A DNA stretch of 64,000 bases from Massilia sp. HP4 (GTDB taxonomy: Bacteria > Pseudomonadota > Gammaproteobacteria > Burkholderiales > Burkholderiaceae_D), in the NCBI RefSeq assembly GCF_005222695.1, contig NZ_STGG01000057.1:62001-126000 (forward strand), written 5' to 3'. A model generated the notes under the pieces. It ran no database searches. It was not told where the DNA came from and was given only the letters and a program-made list of their open reading frames with translations. Position 1 is the stretch's first letter. Each line of letters opens with the position of its first letter. Shown here in pieces: positions 1-8,490 of this stretch. The position numbers and the translations under genes were made by a program.

Positions 1-510
1 CAGCAGGTGGTTCGATCCGCCCTGCCCGTCATTGCCCAGCAGGTTGCCGATGCCGTGGAACAGGAAGCTGCCCGCCGCCACGCCGGCAGCGGTTGCCGCT
101 ACCGCACCCAGCATGCTGCCGCCGGCGCCGCCCAGGAAGCCGCCGCTCTTCGCCGGCTGGGCCTGGGGCACGGATCCTGTCGGTCCGTTTTGCTGATAAG
201 CACCTTGCCCGATGCCCGGCACCGGATTCGACGGTTTAGCCTGCGCGGAATTGCCCCACTGGTTCGCGTCGAGAAAGCCACCGCCGCCGTCATTCCCGCC
301 CTGGTTCTCGAGCTCGGCGATACGTGCCTTGGCATTGCCCAGCGCCTGTTCGACCAGCAGCGCGCGCTGTACCAGCAGATACGCGGCGTCGGGCTGCTGG
401 GCCACGGCGCGCCCGATCAGCGCATCGGCTTGCGGGTCTTTCGTCACGCCACGGGCCTGCACCAGCTGGCCCAGGAAGTCCTGCAACATCTTTTCGTCGG
501 ATGGGTTCAT
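1..510 (-). CDS. DUF2076 family protein (C-terminus beyond window)
   Basis: Read on the minus strand from the ATG at 510, this frame stays open for 170 codons to the window edge, so the C-terminus is missing. The N-terminus (MNPSDEKMLQDFLGQLVQAR) and the following helical segment (DPQADALIGRAVAQQPDAAY) are typical of DUF2076 proteins. After them come a Gly/Asn/Gln/Pro-rich linker and a Gly/Ala-rich hydrophobic stretch (roughly residues 125-160) that could associate with a membrane. An AGGAG ribosome-binding site lies just upstream of the ATG. The function of the family is unknown. Confidence rests on the family-like N-terminus and the low-complexity layout; no catalytic motif is visible. Confidence 0.75.
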   Translation of the reverse strand, partial: MNPSDEKMLQDFLGQLVQARGVTKDPQADALIGRAVAQQPDAAYLLVQRALLVEQALGNAKARIAELENQGGNDGGGGFLDANQWGNSAQAKPSNPVPGIGQGAYQQNGPTGSVPQAQPAKSGGFLGGAGGSMLGAVAATAAGVAAGSFLFHGIGNLLGNDGQGGSNHLL

Positions 511-632
511 TGTCGCGCTCCTGTCTGATGGACGGTCATTCCACTATGTTGTGGATCAGTTATCGCAATTTCAAGTTCTGGTGCGCGTTGCGTTACCATT
601 GACCTTCCCGCCAACCGCTACAGGAGGATGCA

Positions 633-1046
633 ATGAGCTCGACCGTGGTTCCCTGCCTTCGCTATCGCGATGCCTCGCGTATGATCGAATGGCTCTGCAT
701 CAATCTTGGTTTCGAGAAACGCCTGCTGGTTCCCGGAAAGGACAAGGACGTCGGCCATGCCGAACTGACCCTCGGCGACGGCATGGTCATGATCGGCGCC
801 GAGGCCGACGACGACTACGGCCAGCTGCTGACCACGCCGCAAAAGACCGGCGGCCTGCAGACCCAGACCATCTGGATCCGGGTGGACGACGCTGACCGGA
901 TCTACAGCCGCGTGGTGGAAAGCGGCGCCGACATCGTGCGCGCCATCGACGATGCGCCCTATGGCGGGCGTGAGTTCGCCTGCCGCGATCCCGAGGGCCA
1001 TGTCTGGAATGTGGGCACCTACGATCCATGGAAAGCGGCTTCCTGA
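633..1046 (+). CDS. VOC (glyoxalase/bleomycin-resistance fold) family protein
   Basis: A 137-residue protein of the size of a single VOC-fold unit. It opens with a conserved PCLRYRDASRMIEWLCINLG segment in the style of PhnB/glyoxalase-like proteins and ends with an EFACRDPEGHVWNVGTYDPW segment, whose DPEGHVW motif is characteristic of the superfamily. VOC proteins use paired beta-alpha-beta-beta-beta units to bind a metal or small ligand. The substrate cannot be predicted here. The ATG at 633 follows a strong AGGAGG at 622-627. The gene stands alone between a divergent DUF2076 gene and a downstream DUF2058 gene, so context says little about its role. Family assignment is confident; function is open. 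Confidence 0.85.
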   Translation: MSSTVVPCLRYRDASRMIEWLCINLGFEKRLLVPGKDKDVGHAELTLGDGMVMIGAEADDDYGQLLTTPQKTGGLQTQTIWIRVDDADRIYSRVVESGADIVRAIDDAPYGGREFACRDPEGHVWNVGTYDPWKAAS

Positions 1047-1134
1047 ATCGCTTTCCGCTGCGCTTGTTGCTATGCTATCGGCTGGCGCCGCCCGTCACCG
1101 TGGGCGGCGGGTCATATTTTCAAGGAAGCACAAC

Positions 1135-1671
1135 ATGGTTTCGCTGCAAGAGCAGTTATTGAAAGCCGGCCTGGTCGACAAGAAAAAGGTCAAGCAGGTC
1201 AACCAGGACAAGAGCAAGCAACACAAGGAAGTGTTGCGTACCGGCGTGGAAAAGGTCAACCAGTCGCGGGAAGCCGCGCTCGAGATGCAGCGCAAGAATG
1301 CCGAACGCGCGCGCGAGTTGAATGCCCAGCGCGACGCCGAGGCGGCCCAGAAGGCCATCCTGGCGCAAATTGCCCAGTTGGTGCAGCAGAACAAGCAGCC
1401 GAAGGGCAAGGGCGACGTGCCCTACAACTTCACTTTCGGCACCAAGATCGAGCGCATCCACGTGACGGCGCAGATCGTCGAGCACCTGGTGGCAGGCCGC
1501 CTGGTGATCGTCCAGATGAACGGCAGTTTCGAGCTGGTGCCGCGCGTGATCGGCGAAAAAATCGCCCAGCGCGATGCATCGATCGTGGTGCAGATCAAGA
1601 AAAAGGTGCAGGAAGTCGAAGAAGACGATCCGTACGCGGATTACAAGATTCCGGACGACCTGATGTGGTGA
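1135..1671 (+). CDS. DUF2058 family protein (YaiL-like)
   Basis: A 178-residue protein starting MVSLQEQLLKAGLVDKKKVK. A strongly charged Lys/Gln/Glu-rich coiled-coil-like N-terminal half (about residues 10-85) precedes a compact C-terminal domain (YNFTFGTKIERIHVT...) and an acidic tail ending DPYADYKIPDDLMW. This matches DUF2058, the family of E. coli YaiL, annotated as a nucleoprotein or polynucleotide-associated protein of uncertain biochemical role. The frame is open further upstream, but the ATG at 1135 is chosen because the family begins at this MVSLQEQLLKAGL motif and an AAGGAAG Shine-Dalgarno-like sequence precedes it. It is probably cytoplasmic, as no signal peptide is seen. Confidence 0.88.
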   Translation: MVSLQEQLLKAGLVDKKKVKQVNQDKSKQHKEVLRTGVEKVNQSREAALEMQRKNAERARELNAQRDAEAAQKAILAQIAQLVQQNKQPKGKGDVPYNFTFGTKIERIHVTAQIVEHLVAGRLVIVQMNGSFELVPRVIGEKIAQRDASIVVQIKKKVQEVEEDDPYADYKIPDDLMW

Positions 1672-1707
1672 TCAGGGGCGGCCCGCCGGGGCCCCCACGC
1701 TGAAATC

Positions 1708-2040
1708 TTACTGTTTGGTCTTGTTTTCCACGTCCTGCACATCCGCGCCGGACTTGTTCGACTTCGACGTCTTGTCGCTATCCTTCTTCGGCTGACCGAG
1801 GCCGGATGCGGTGGTTTCCTGCTTGCTGCTGCCCTGGAAATCCGGATCCACGATATTCGCGCTTTCCGGGCCTTCCGAGGCGGGATTTTCCCGCTTGTCG
1901 CGGTCGGTATTGGCGGGGATTTGCCGGTCGACTGTGCCCGTTCTGGTGGCCTGGGTCGTGTCCGAAGCGGTCTTGTCCGCCTGGGCTGCGGCGCTCGCCG
2001 CGATGATGACACCGCTTAACAGGACGATGACTTTTTTCAT
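1708..2040 (-). CDS. small exported hypothetical protein
   Basis: A 110-residue protein with a clear Sec signal peptide: MKK, then a hydrophobic core VIVLLSGVIIAASAAAQA with cleavage expected after about residue 20. The mature part is short, hydrophilic and low-complexity, rich in Lys, Asp, Ser, Thr and Asn, with no Cys and no recognisable domain, so it is probably largely disordered in the periplasm. A GGAAG-type ribosome-binding sequence precedes the ATG at 2040. It is convergent with the DUF2058 gene and lies downstream of the deoxynucleoside operon, but 77 bp of non-coding sequence separates it from cdd. I do not recognise a family. Confidence 0.65.
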   Translation of the reverse strand: MKKVIVLLSGVIIAASAAAQADKTASDTTQATRTGTVDRQIPANTDRDKRENPASEGPESANIVDPDFQGSSKQETTASGLGQPKKDSDKTSKSNKSGADVQDVENKTKQ

Positions 2041-2117
2041 TGCTTCCTCCGAATCAAAAGTTGGTCATGCAAGGATGTCATCACAGTGGTGGCCGAATCC
2101 CGGATCACAAGGCCTGT

Positions 2118-2522
2118 TCAATGTCCCAGGTCACGGCCCCCGAAGGCATTCGGCAATTGCGCCGCCGCAGTCGTTTCGAATACGGCGCCTTCCAGGTTGG
2201 TCAACACCACCGGCAATTCATTGCCGCCCAGCTCCAGGATCACCTGGCGGCAGGCGCCGCAAGGGGCGATCGGGCCTTCGGTCTGGCCGATCACGGCCAG
2301 CGCCGCGAAATCGCCCGGCTGGTAGCCGGCGGCAATGGCGCTGAAGAAGGCGGTGCGCTCGGCGCAGTTGCACAGGCCGTAGGCAGCGTTCTCCACATTG
2401 CAACCAGGGAAGATGCGGCCATCCTTGCACTCCAGCGCCGCCCCCACCTTGAATGTCGAATAGGGTGCGTACGCCAGTTCGCGCGCGGCGCGCGCTTCGT
2501 CGATCAGTTTCGCGTATTTCAT
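2118..2522 (-). CDS. cdd: cytidine deaminase
   Basis: Zinc-dependent deamination of cytidine and deoxycytidine to uridine and deoxyuridine. The 134-residue length is typical of the small tetrameric class. Visible motifs are NVENAAYGLCNCAERTAF, which holds a zinc-binding Cys and the catalytic Glu (CAE), and PCGACRQ, which holds the other two Cys ligands. It is the last gene of the minus-strand deoxynucleoside operon, 11 nt after deoA, so it supplies the pyrimidine branch with deoxyuridine for the DeoA phosphorylase. The ATG at 2522 (MKYAKLIDEA) is preferred over an alternative start at 2537 that would overlap the end of deoA; neither has a strong ribosome-binding site. Confidence 0.95.
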   Translation of the reverse strand: MKYAKLIDEARAARELAYAPYSTFKVGAALECKDGRIFPGCNVENAAYGLCNCAERTAFFSAIAAGYQPGDFAALAVIGQTEGPIAPCGACRQVILELGGNELPVVLTNLEGAVFETTAAAQLPNAFGGRDLGH

Positions 2523-2533
2523 TTTGTTTGGTC

Positions 2534-3856
2534 TCAAAGACGAACGGTGCGGTGGATCATCGGCGCAACGGCAGGTTTCCCGGCGCCGATCCGGTAGGCG
2601 GCCTGCACCTGGCGGATGGCCTGTCCGGCTGCCTGCTCGGTACGCGCATGCACCATCGCCAGCGGCTGGCCGACGGTGATCTCGTCGCCCAGTTCGACCA
2701 GGCCAGTGAGACCCACGGCGAAGTCGATCGCATCCTGCGGACGCACACGGCCGCCGCCCAGCGCGACCACGGCCAGTCCCAGCTCACGAGTGTCGACCGA
2801 CGTCGCGTAGCCAGCCTGCAGGCTTGGCACAGGCACGATGACAGGCGCCGTTTCCAGGTACGCATCCGGCTTGTCCATCAGGTCCGCCGGGCCGCCCAGG
2901 GCGGTGACCATGCGCGCAAAACGCTCGGCCGCTTCTCCCGAATCGAGCGCCGCCTGCAGCCTGGCGCGCGCTTCGTTGTCGGTCGCGGCCAGGCCCGAGA
3001 TCACCAGCATCTCGGCGCACAGCGCCATCGTCACTTCATGCAGGCGCGCCGGGCGCGATTTGCCGCTCAGGTAATCTATCGCCACGCGCACTTCCACCGC
3101 ATTGCCGGCCGCGTGGCACAGCGATTCGTCCATGCCCGTCAGGATGGCCGAGGTGCGGGTGCCGGCGCCATTGCCGACATTGACGATCGATTCGGCCAGC
3201 TCCAGCGATTTCTCCGGGCTCGGCATGAAGGCGCCGCTGCCAACCTTCACGTCCATCACCAGCGCATCCAGGCCTGCCGACAGCTTCTTGGACAGGATCG
3301 AGCCGGTAATCATGGCCACCGATTCGACGGTCGCCGTGGTGTCGCGGATGCTGTAGAAGCGCTTGTCGGCCGGCGCCAGCTGGGCGGTCTGGCCGATGAT
3401 GGCCACGCCCACGTCCTTGACCACCTGCCGGAATTTGTCCGGGTCAGGCACGGTGCTGTAGCCCGGGATCGCATCGAATTTGTCGAGCGTGCCGCCGGTG
3501 TGGCCCAGGCCGCGGCCCGAGATCATCGGCACGAAGCCGCCGCAGGCCGCGATCATCGGTCCCAGCATCAGCGAGACCACGTCGCCGACACCGCCGGTCG
3601 AGTGCTTGTCGACCACCGGGCCCGGCAGGTCCAGGGATGTCCATTCCATGACCTGGCCCGAATCGCGCATCGCCAGGGTGAAGGCGACCCGTTCGTCCAT
3701 GGTCATGTCCTTGAAGTAGACCGCCATCGCGAACGCCGCGATCTGGCCTTCGGTGACGCTGCCGTCAGGGATGCCGCGCACGAAGAACTGGATCTCTTCG
3801 GCGGAGAGGACGCCACCGTCGCGCTTCTTGCGGACGATTTCTTGGGGGAGGAACAT
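2534..3856 (-). CDS. deoA: thymidine phosphorylase
   Basis: Phosphorolysis of thymidine and deoxyuridine to the base plus 2-deoxyribose-1-phosphate. The 440 residues match the bacterial enzyme's length. The signature [13 protein letters not shown] (phosphate- and substrate-binding loop) lies near residue 85, followed by [16 protein letters not shown], both diagnostic of the pyrimidine nucleoside phosphorylase family. The ATG at 3856 has an AAAGG ribosome-binding site 8 nt upstream. In the operon it follows the ALDH gene, with a 70-nt gap containing a strong hairpin, and precedes cdd. Its product is isomerised by DeoB and cleaved by DeoC, both encoded upstream in the same operon. Confidence 0.97.
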   Translation of the reverse strand: MFLPQEIVRKKRDGGVLSAEEIQFFVRGIPDGSVTEGQIAAFAMAVYFKDMTMDERVAFTLAMRDSGQVMEWTSLDLPGPVVDKHSTGGVGDVVSLMLGPMIAACGGFVPMISGRGLGHTGGTLDKFDAIPGYSTVPDPDKFRQVVKDVGVAIIGQTAQLAPADKRFYSIRDTTATVESVAMITGSILSKKLSAGLDALVMDVKVGSGAFMPSPEKSLELAESIVNVGNGAGTRTSAILTGMDESLCHAAGNAVEVRVAIDYLSGKSRPARLHEVTMALCAEMLVISGLAATDNEARARLQAALDSGEAAERFARMVTALGGPADLMDKPDAYLETAPVIVPVPSLQAGYATSVDTRELGLAVVALGGGRVRPQDAIDFAVGLTGLVELGDEITVGQPLAMVHARTEQAAGQAIRQVQAAYRIGAGKPAVAPMIHRTVRL

Positions 3857-3879
3857 AGTGATACCTTTACGTTAAAGCC

Positions 3880-3906
3880 AACGTGGGCGGTCAAGCCGCC
3901 CACGTT
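3880..3906 (-). promoter_or_regulatory. intercistronic hairpin between ALDH and deoA genes
   Basis: Perfect 11-bp stem (AACGTGGGCGG / CCGCCCACGTT) with a 5-nt loop in the 70-nt gap between the ALDH stop and the deoA start. On the transcribed minus strand it is followed by GGCTTTAACG, which lacks a proper U-tract. It is therefore more likely a partial attenuator or mRNA-processing/stability element than a full terminator. It is the only sizeable gap in the operon. Confidence 0.5.
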
Positions 3907-3926
3907 GCCGATCTTGGCCGTCGAAC

Positions 3927-6305
3927 TTACACGCCGTACGGAATCCAGACATTCTTGACCTGGCTCGCATGCTGCAGCACCGTGCGGCCGCATGCCTGCT
4001 TCGGATCGAACCAGTCGCGGCCCTTGGCGCCGCCGGTCCAGGTGCGCTTGAGCGACTCCGCCGACAGGCGTTCGACTTCGGCGCAGCCATCGAGCGAACC
4101 GTCATGACGCCACACCGCATCGATATCGCCGTGCGAGGCCAAGGTGCGCGCCAGCTCGTCGGCCGAGCCAGTGACGATGTTCAGCGCGCCGCCCGGCAGG
4201 TCCGAGGTATCCAGCACCTGGTACAGGTCGATCGCCGACAATGGATGCGCTTCCGACGGCACCGCCACCACGCGGTTGCCCAGCGCCAGCGCCGGTGCGA
4301 CCAGCGAGATGAAGCCCAGCAGCGGATTCTCGTTCGGGCACACGATGCCGATCACGCCGACCGGCTCATTGAGCGCCACGGTGATGCCGTGCATCGGCGG
4401 CTGGTGCGCCGCGCCGTCGTACTTGTCGGCCCACGCCGCCCAGTAGAACAGGCGCTCGATCGAGGCGGCCACTTCGCGCGCCGCATCCTTCGAACCGGTC
4501 TGATGGGCGATGCGCTGCGCGAATTCATCGGCGCGGATCGCCAGGTTCTCGGCGATGTAGTACAGCACCTGTGCGCGGTTGTGCGCAGTGGCCTTGGTCC
4601 AGCCGGCCGCCTTGTGTGCGGCTTCCACCGCATTGCGGATGTCCTTGCGGCTGCCTTCGCCGATATCGGCCAGGAAGTCGCCGTTGGCGCCATTGATGGC
4701 GCGGCTGTAGGCGCCGTCAGGACGGGCCTGCTTGCCGCCGATGTACAGCTTGGCGGTGCGGTCGACCGCGAACGGGCTGTCTTGCTGCGCCGGCTTGGCT
4801 TGCGCCTTTTCGGCCACGACCGGCGCCGATGGACGCGCATCTTCCGCCAGCGGCACCAGGTACTCGTACATGCCCTCCTTGCCGCCTTCGCGGCCATAAC
4901 CCGATTCCTTGTAGCCGCCGAAGCCGCAGGCCGCGTCGAACTGGTTCGCGGTGTTGATCCACACCACCCCGGCCTTGATCTGCGGGACCACGTCCAGCGC
5001 CAGGCTGATCGACTCGCTCCACACGCAGGCCGCCAGGCCATACACGGTGTTGTTCGCCAGTTGCACCGCCTCGGCCGGGGTGCGGAAGCTCATCGCCACC
5101 AAGACTGGGCCAAAAACTTCAGCCTGGGCCACGGCGGCCGAGGTCGACGCGCCGGTGATCAGGGTCGGCAGGTACCACGAGCCGGTGGTCGCCAGCTCGA
5201 CGTTCGGCTGCCACACGTCGCAACCCTCGGCGCGCGCCGATTCGACCAGGCCGTGGATGCGCTGCTGCTGCACCGGATCGACCAGCGCGCCGATATCGTT
5301 CGATTTATCCAGCGGCGAACCGACGCGCAGGTTCTGCATGCGCGCCTTGACCTTGGCGATGAATTTGTCGTACACCGACTCCTGCACCAGCAGGCGCGAA
5401 CCGGCGCAGCACACCTGCCCCTGGTTGAACCAGATCGAATCGACCAGGCCTTCGACCGCCGCATCCAGGTCGGCGTCGTCGAACACGATGAACGGCGACT
5501 TGCCGCCCAATTCCAGCGACAGCTTCTTGCCGCTGCCGGCGGTGGCCTTGCGGATCAGGCGGCCAACTTCGGTCGAGCCGGTGAAGGCCAGCTTGTCGAT
5601 GCCAGGGTGATTCACGATCGCCTCGCCCACGCGGCCATCGCCGGTGACGATATTGACGACACCCGCCGGCACGCCGGCGCGCTGGCAGATCTCGGCAAAC
5701 AGCAGCGCGGTCAGCGGCGTGTACTCGGCCGGCTTGAACACGACGGTGTTACCGGCGGCCAGCGCCGGCGCGATCTTCCATGCCAGCATCAGGAGCGGGA
5801 AATTCCAGGGCACGATCTGGCCCACCACGCCCACGGCGCGGTAGTCGGCGAATTCTTCGGATTGCAGCTGCGCCCAGCCGGCGTGATGGTAGAAGTGGCG
5901 CGCGGCCAGCGGCAGGTCGGCGTCCCGGGTTTCGCGGATGGTCTTGCCGTTGTCCAGCGTCTCGAGCACGGCGAACAGGCGCGCGTGCTTTTGCAGCAGG
6001 CGCGACAGCGCGTACATGATCCTGGCGCGGCCATGGCCGCCCAGCGCCACCCAGCCCGGCTGCGCGCGGCGCGCGGCCTGCACCGCGCGCTCGACGTCGG
6101 CATCGGTGGCCTGGGTCACCTGCGCCAGCTCATTGCCATCGGCCGGATTGTTGGTGGCGAAGGTCTCGCCGGCGTCGCTCCAGGCGTTGTCGATGAACAG
6201 CCCGAATCGGCGGCCATGCTGGTCCAGCCACGCGAGCGCTTCCTTGGTGCTTTCAGGTGCGGGACCGTAATCCATGGTGTTGAGAATCTCTTTAATTGTT
6301 GGCAT
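3927..6305 (-). CDS. double-domain aldehyde dehydrogenase (ALDH16-type)
   Basis: A 792-residue protein made of two ALDH units. The first (about residues 30-480) is complete: it has the LELGGKSPF segment with the general-base Glu and GQVCCAGSR with the catalytic Cys. The second (about 505-790) has the NAD-domain outline (GIVCPNENPLLGF, GNRVVAVPSEAHPLS) but ends without a catalytic Cys loop. That architecture and length match ALDH16, whose bacterial members keep an active first domain and a non-catalytic second one. It lies 14 nt after deoC, so the likely substrate is acetaldehyde released by DeoC, oxidised with NAD. The substrate is inferred from context. Only a weak ribosome-binding site precedes the ATG at 6305. 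Confidence 0.88.
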   Translation of the reverse strand: MPTIKEILNTMDYGPAPESTKEALAWLDQHGRRFGLFIDNAWSDAGETFATNNPADGNELAQVTQATDADVERAVQAARRAQPGWVALGGHGRARIMYALSRLLQKHARLFAVLETLDNGKTIRETRDADLPLAARHFYHHAGWAQLQSEEFADYRAVGVVGQIVPWNFPLLMLAWKIAPALAAGNTVVFKPAEYTPLTALLFAEICQRAGVPAGVVNIVTGDGRVGEAIVNHPGIDKLAFTGSTEVGRLIRKATAGSGKKLSLELGGKSPFIVFDDADLDAAVEGLVDSIWFNQGQVCCAGSRLLVQESVYDKFIAKVKARMQNLRVGSPLDKSNDIGALVDPVQQQRIHGLVESARAEGCDVWQPNVELATTGSWYLPTLITGASTSAAVAQAEVFGPVLVAMSFRTPAEAVQLANNTVYGLAACVWSESISLALDVVPQIKAGVVWINTANQFDAACGFGGYKESGYGREGGKEGMYEYLVPLAEDARPSAPVVAEKAQAKPAQQDSPFAVDRTAKLYIGGKQARPDGAYSRAINGANGDFLADIGEGSRKDIRNAVEAAHKAAGWTKATAHNRAQVLYYIAENLAIRADEFAQRIAHQTGSKDAAREVAASIERLFYWAAWADKYDGAAHQPPMHGITVALNEPVGVIGIVCPNENPLLGFISLVAPALALGNRVVAVPSEAHPLSAIDLYQVLDTSDLPGGALNIVTGSADELARTLASHGDIDAVWRHDGSLDGCAEVERLSAESLKRTWTGGAKGRDWFDPKQACGRTVLQHASQVKNVWIPYGV

Positions 6306-6319
6306 GACGAGTCCGAAAA

Positions 6320-7276
6320 TTAGGGTTGCGCGTGGCGATGGGCGGCCGAGTAGTTCCCGGTCACGTAGTGCTCCAGCTGGCGCTCGATGTCGGTCAGCAG
6401 GCTGGAGGCGCCGATACGGAACAGGTGCGGCTGCAGCCAGTCATTGCCCAGTTCTTCCTTCATCACGGTCAGGTATTGCAGCGCCGACTTCGCGGTCGAC
6501 ACACCGCCGGCCGGCTTGTAGCCGATCTGGAAGCCGGTCTGCTCGTAGTAGTCGCGGATCGCGCGCACCATCACCAGCGACACGGGAATGGTCGCGTTCA
6601 CGCCTTCCTTGCCGGTCGAGGTCTTGATGAAGTCCGCGCCGGCCATCATGCACACCCACGAGGCCTTGGCCACGTTTTCCAGCGTCACCAGGTCGCCGGT
6701 GGCCAGGATCGCCTTCACATGCGCTTCGCCGCACGCCTGGCGGTAAGCCGCCATCTCGTCGTACAGCGCCTGCCAGTTACCCGTCAACACGTGCTGGCGG
6801 GTGATCACGATATCGATCTCGGTCGCGCCGGCGACCACCGACAGTTCGATTTCGCGCAGCTTGGTTTCCATGCTCGACAGGCCGGCCGGGAAAGCGGTCG
6901 ATACCGCGGCGATCGGCAGGCGGCCCTGGATGACCTTGACCGCTGGCTGGATCATCTCGTGGTACACGCACACGGCGCCGGTCGACAGCGTCTCGAGGCC
7001 CAGGGCCTGCATCAGGTCGGCGCGCAGCGGGCGCATGGCCTTCATGCACAGGCGCTCGACGCGGCCCGGCGTGTCGTCGCCGCTCAGGGTGGTCAGGTCC
7101 ATGCACTCGATGGCGCGCACCAGCCAGGCAGCCTGGTATTCCTTCTTGACCGTGCGGCGGTTGGCCAGGCTGGCGGCGCGGCGGTCGGCCGCATTGCGGT
7201 TGACCTTCAGGCTGTTGACCAGGCCCAGGTCCAGCGCAATGCCGGTATTACGTTTGAAATCCAGGGGCTGGCTCAT
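6320..7276 (-). CDS. deoC: deoxyribose-phosphate aldolase
   Basis: Class I aldolase splitting 2-deoxyribose-5-phosphate into acetaldehyde and glyceraldehyde-3-phosphate. The 318-residue length fits the longer DeoC forms with an N-terminal extension. The Schiff-base lysine is in the diagnostic ADFIKTSTGKEG segment; the second active-site lysine is in QIGYKPAGGVSTAKSA. The start ATG overlaps the deoB stop by 4 nt (ATGA), indicating translational coupling. The next gene downstream encodes an aldehyde dehydrogenase that can remove the acetaldehyde product. Confidence 0.97.
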   Translation of the reverse strand: MSQPLDFKRNTGIALDLGLVNSLKVNRNAADRRAASLANRRTVKKEYQAAWLVRAIECMDLTTLSGDDTPGRVERLCMKAMRPLRADLMQALGLETLSTGAVCVYHEMIQPAVKVIQGRLPIAAVSTAFPAGLSSMETKLREIELSVVAGATEIDIVITRQHVLTGNWQALYDEMAAYRQACGEAHVKAILATGDLVTLENVAKASWVCMMAGADFIKTSTGKEGVNATIPVSLVMVRAIRDYYEQTGFQIGYKPAGGVSTAKSALQYLTVMKEELGNDWLQPHLFRIGASSLLTDIERQLEHYVTGNYSAAHRHAQP

Positions 7277-8466
7277 AACAGTGCGGTTCCGTTCGAAAGT
7301 GGTTTGACGCCGAGGTGCTTGGCCAGGGTGGCGCCGATGCTCGAGAAAGTGTCGGCGGTCGGCAGTTCCTGTGCCGGCACGCCAGGCCCGAAGAAGATCA
7401 TCGGGATATGTTCGCGGGTGTGGTCCGAGCCTGGCGCGGTCGGGTCGCAGCCATGGTCGGCGGTGATCACGGCCAGGTCGCCGTCCTTGAGCCTGGCCAT
7501 GAATTCCGGCAGGCGCGCGTCCAGCTCGTGCAGCGCGTTCGAATAACCGGCAACGTCGCGGCGGTGGCCGAAGTGCATGTCGAAGTCGACGAAGTTGACG
7601 AAGGTGAGCGACTTGTCGCCCGCTTCATCGGCCACTTCCAGCAGGCGGTCGAACAGCGCCATATTGTCCGGGCCCTTCACCAGGCGCGTGACGCCCTGGG
7701 CCGCGAAGATGTCGCTGATCTTGCCGAGGGCGATCATCTCGCCGCCGGCATCCTTCACATGGTCGAGCAGGGTCGGCGCGATCGGCGGCACGGCGTAGTC
7801 GTGGCGGTTCGCGGTGCGCTTGTAGTCGCCATTGGCGCCCACGAAGGGACGCGCGATCACGCGGCCGATATTGTACGGCTTGACCAGCTCGTAGGCCGCT
7901 TCGCACACTTCATACAGGCGCTCGAGGCCGAAGTGTTCTTCGTGCGCCGCGATCTGCAGCACCGAGTCGGCCGAGGTATACAGGATCGGCTTGCCGGTGG
8001 CGACGTGTTCGTCGCCCAGCTCGTTGATGACGGTGGTGCCCGAGGCGTGGCAGTTGCCCAGCCAGCCCGGCACGCCGGTCAATTCCTGCAGCTTGTCGGT
8101 CAGCGCTTGCGGGAACGACGGCACGGTCTTTGGAAAGTAACCCCAGTCGAACAGCACCGGCACGCCGGCGATCTCCCAGTGGCCGCTCTGCGTGTCCTTG
8201 CCGGTCGACTGTTCGCGGGCGACGCCCCAGGCGCCGGTAAAGCCGTCGCGCAGCGCGAAGCCGGGCGCCCATTCACCGCTGGCCTTGTGCGCGGCCGCGG
8301 CCAGGCCCAGGCGCTCGAGGTTCGGCAGCGACATCGGCCTGCCCTCTTTCGCAGCCCACTCGGCGATATGGCCGAAGGTGTTGGCGCCCGTGTCGCCGTA
8401 TTTGTCGGCGTCGGGCAGTGCGCCCAGGCCGAAGGAATCAAGCAGGAGGATGAATGCGCGTGACAT
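7273..8466 (-). CDS. deoB: phosphopentomutase
   Basis: Interconverts (deoxy)ribose-1-phosphate and (deoxy)ribose-5-phosphate, linking the nucleoside phosphorylases to DeoC. It is a 397-residue member of the alkaline-phosphatase-like metalloenzyme superfamily. The N-terminal metal site ILLLDSFGLGALPDA and the C-terminal FVDFDMHFGHRRD and VITADHGCDPT motifs supply the Mn ligands, and DTQSGHWEIAG is typical of DeoB. The ATG at 8466 is preferred (MSRAFILLLDSFG); a TTG five codons upstream is possible. The gene begins 24 nt after punA ends and overlaps deoC by 4 nt. Confidence 0.97.
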   Translation of the reverse strand: MSRAFILLLDSFGLGALPDADKYGDTGANTFGHIAEWAAKEGRPMSLPNLERLGLAAAAHKASGEWAPGFALRDGFTGAWGVAREQSTGKDTQSGHWEIAGVPVLFDWGYFPKTVPSFPQALTDKLQELTGVPGWLGNCHASGTTVINELGDEHVATGKPILYTSADSVLQIAAHEEHFGLERLYEVCEAAYELVKPYNIGRVIARPFVGANGDYKRTANRHDYAVPPIAPTLLDHVKDAGGEMIALGKISDIFAAQGVTRLVKGPDNMALFDRLLEVADEAGDKSLTFVNFVDFDMHFGHRRDVAGYSNALHELDARLPEFMARLKDGDLAVITADHGCDPTAPGSDHTREHIPMIFFGPGVPAQELPTADTFSSIGATLAKHLGVKPLSNGTALL

Positions 8467-8490
8467 GGTCGTCGCTTTCAAATGATGGGT

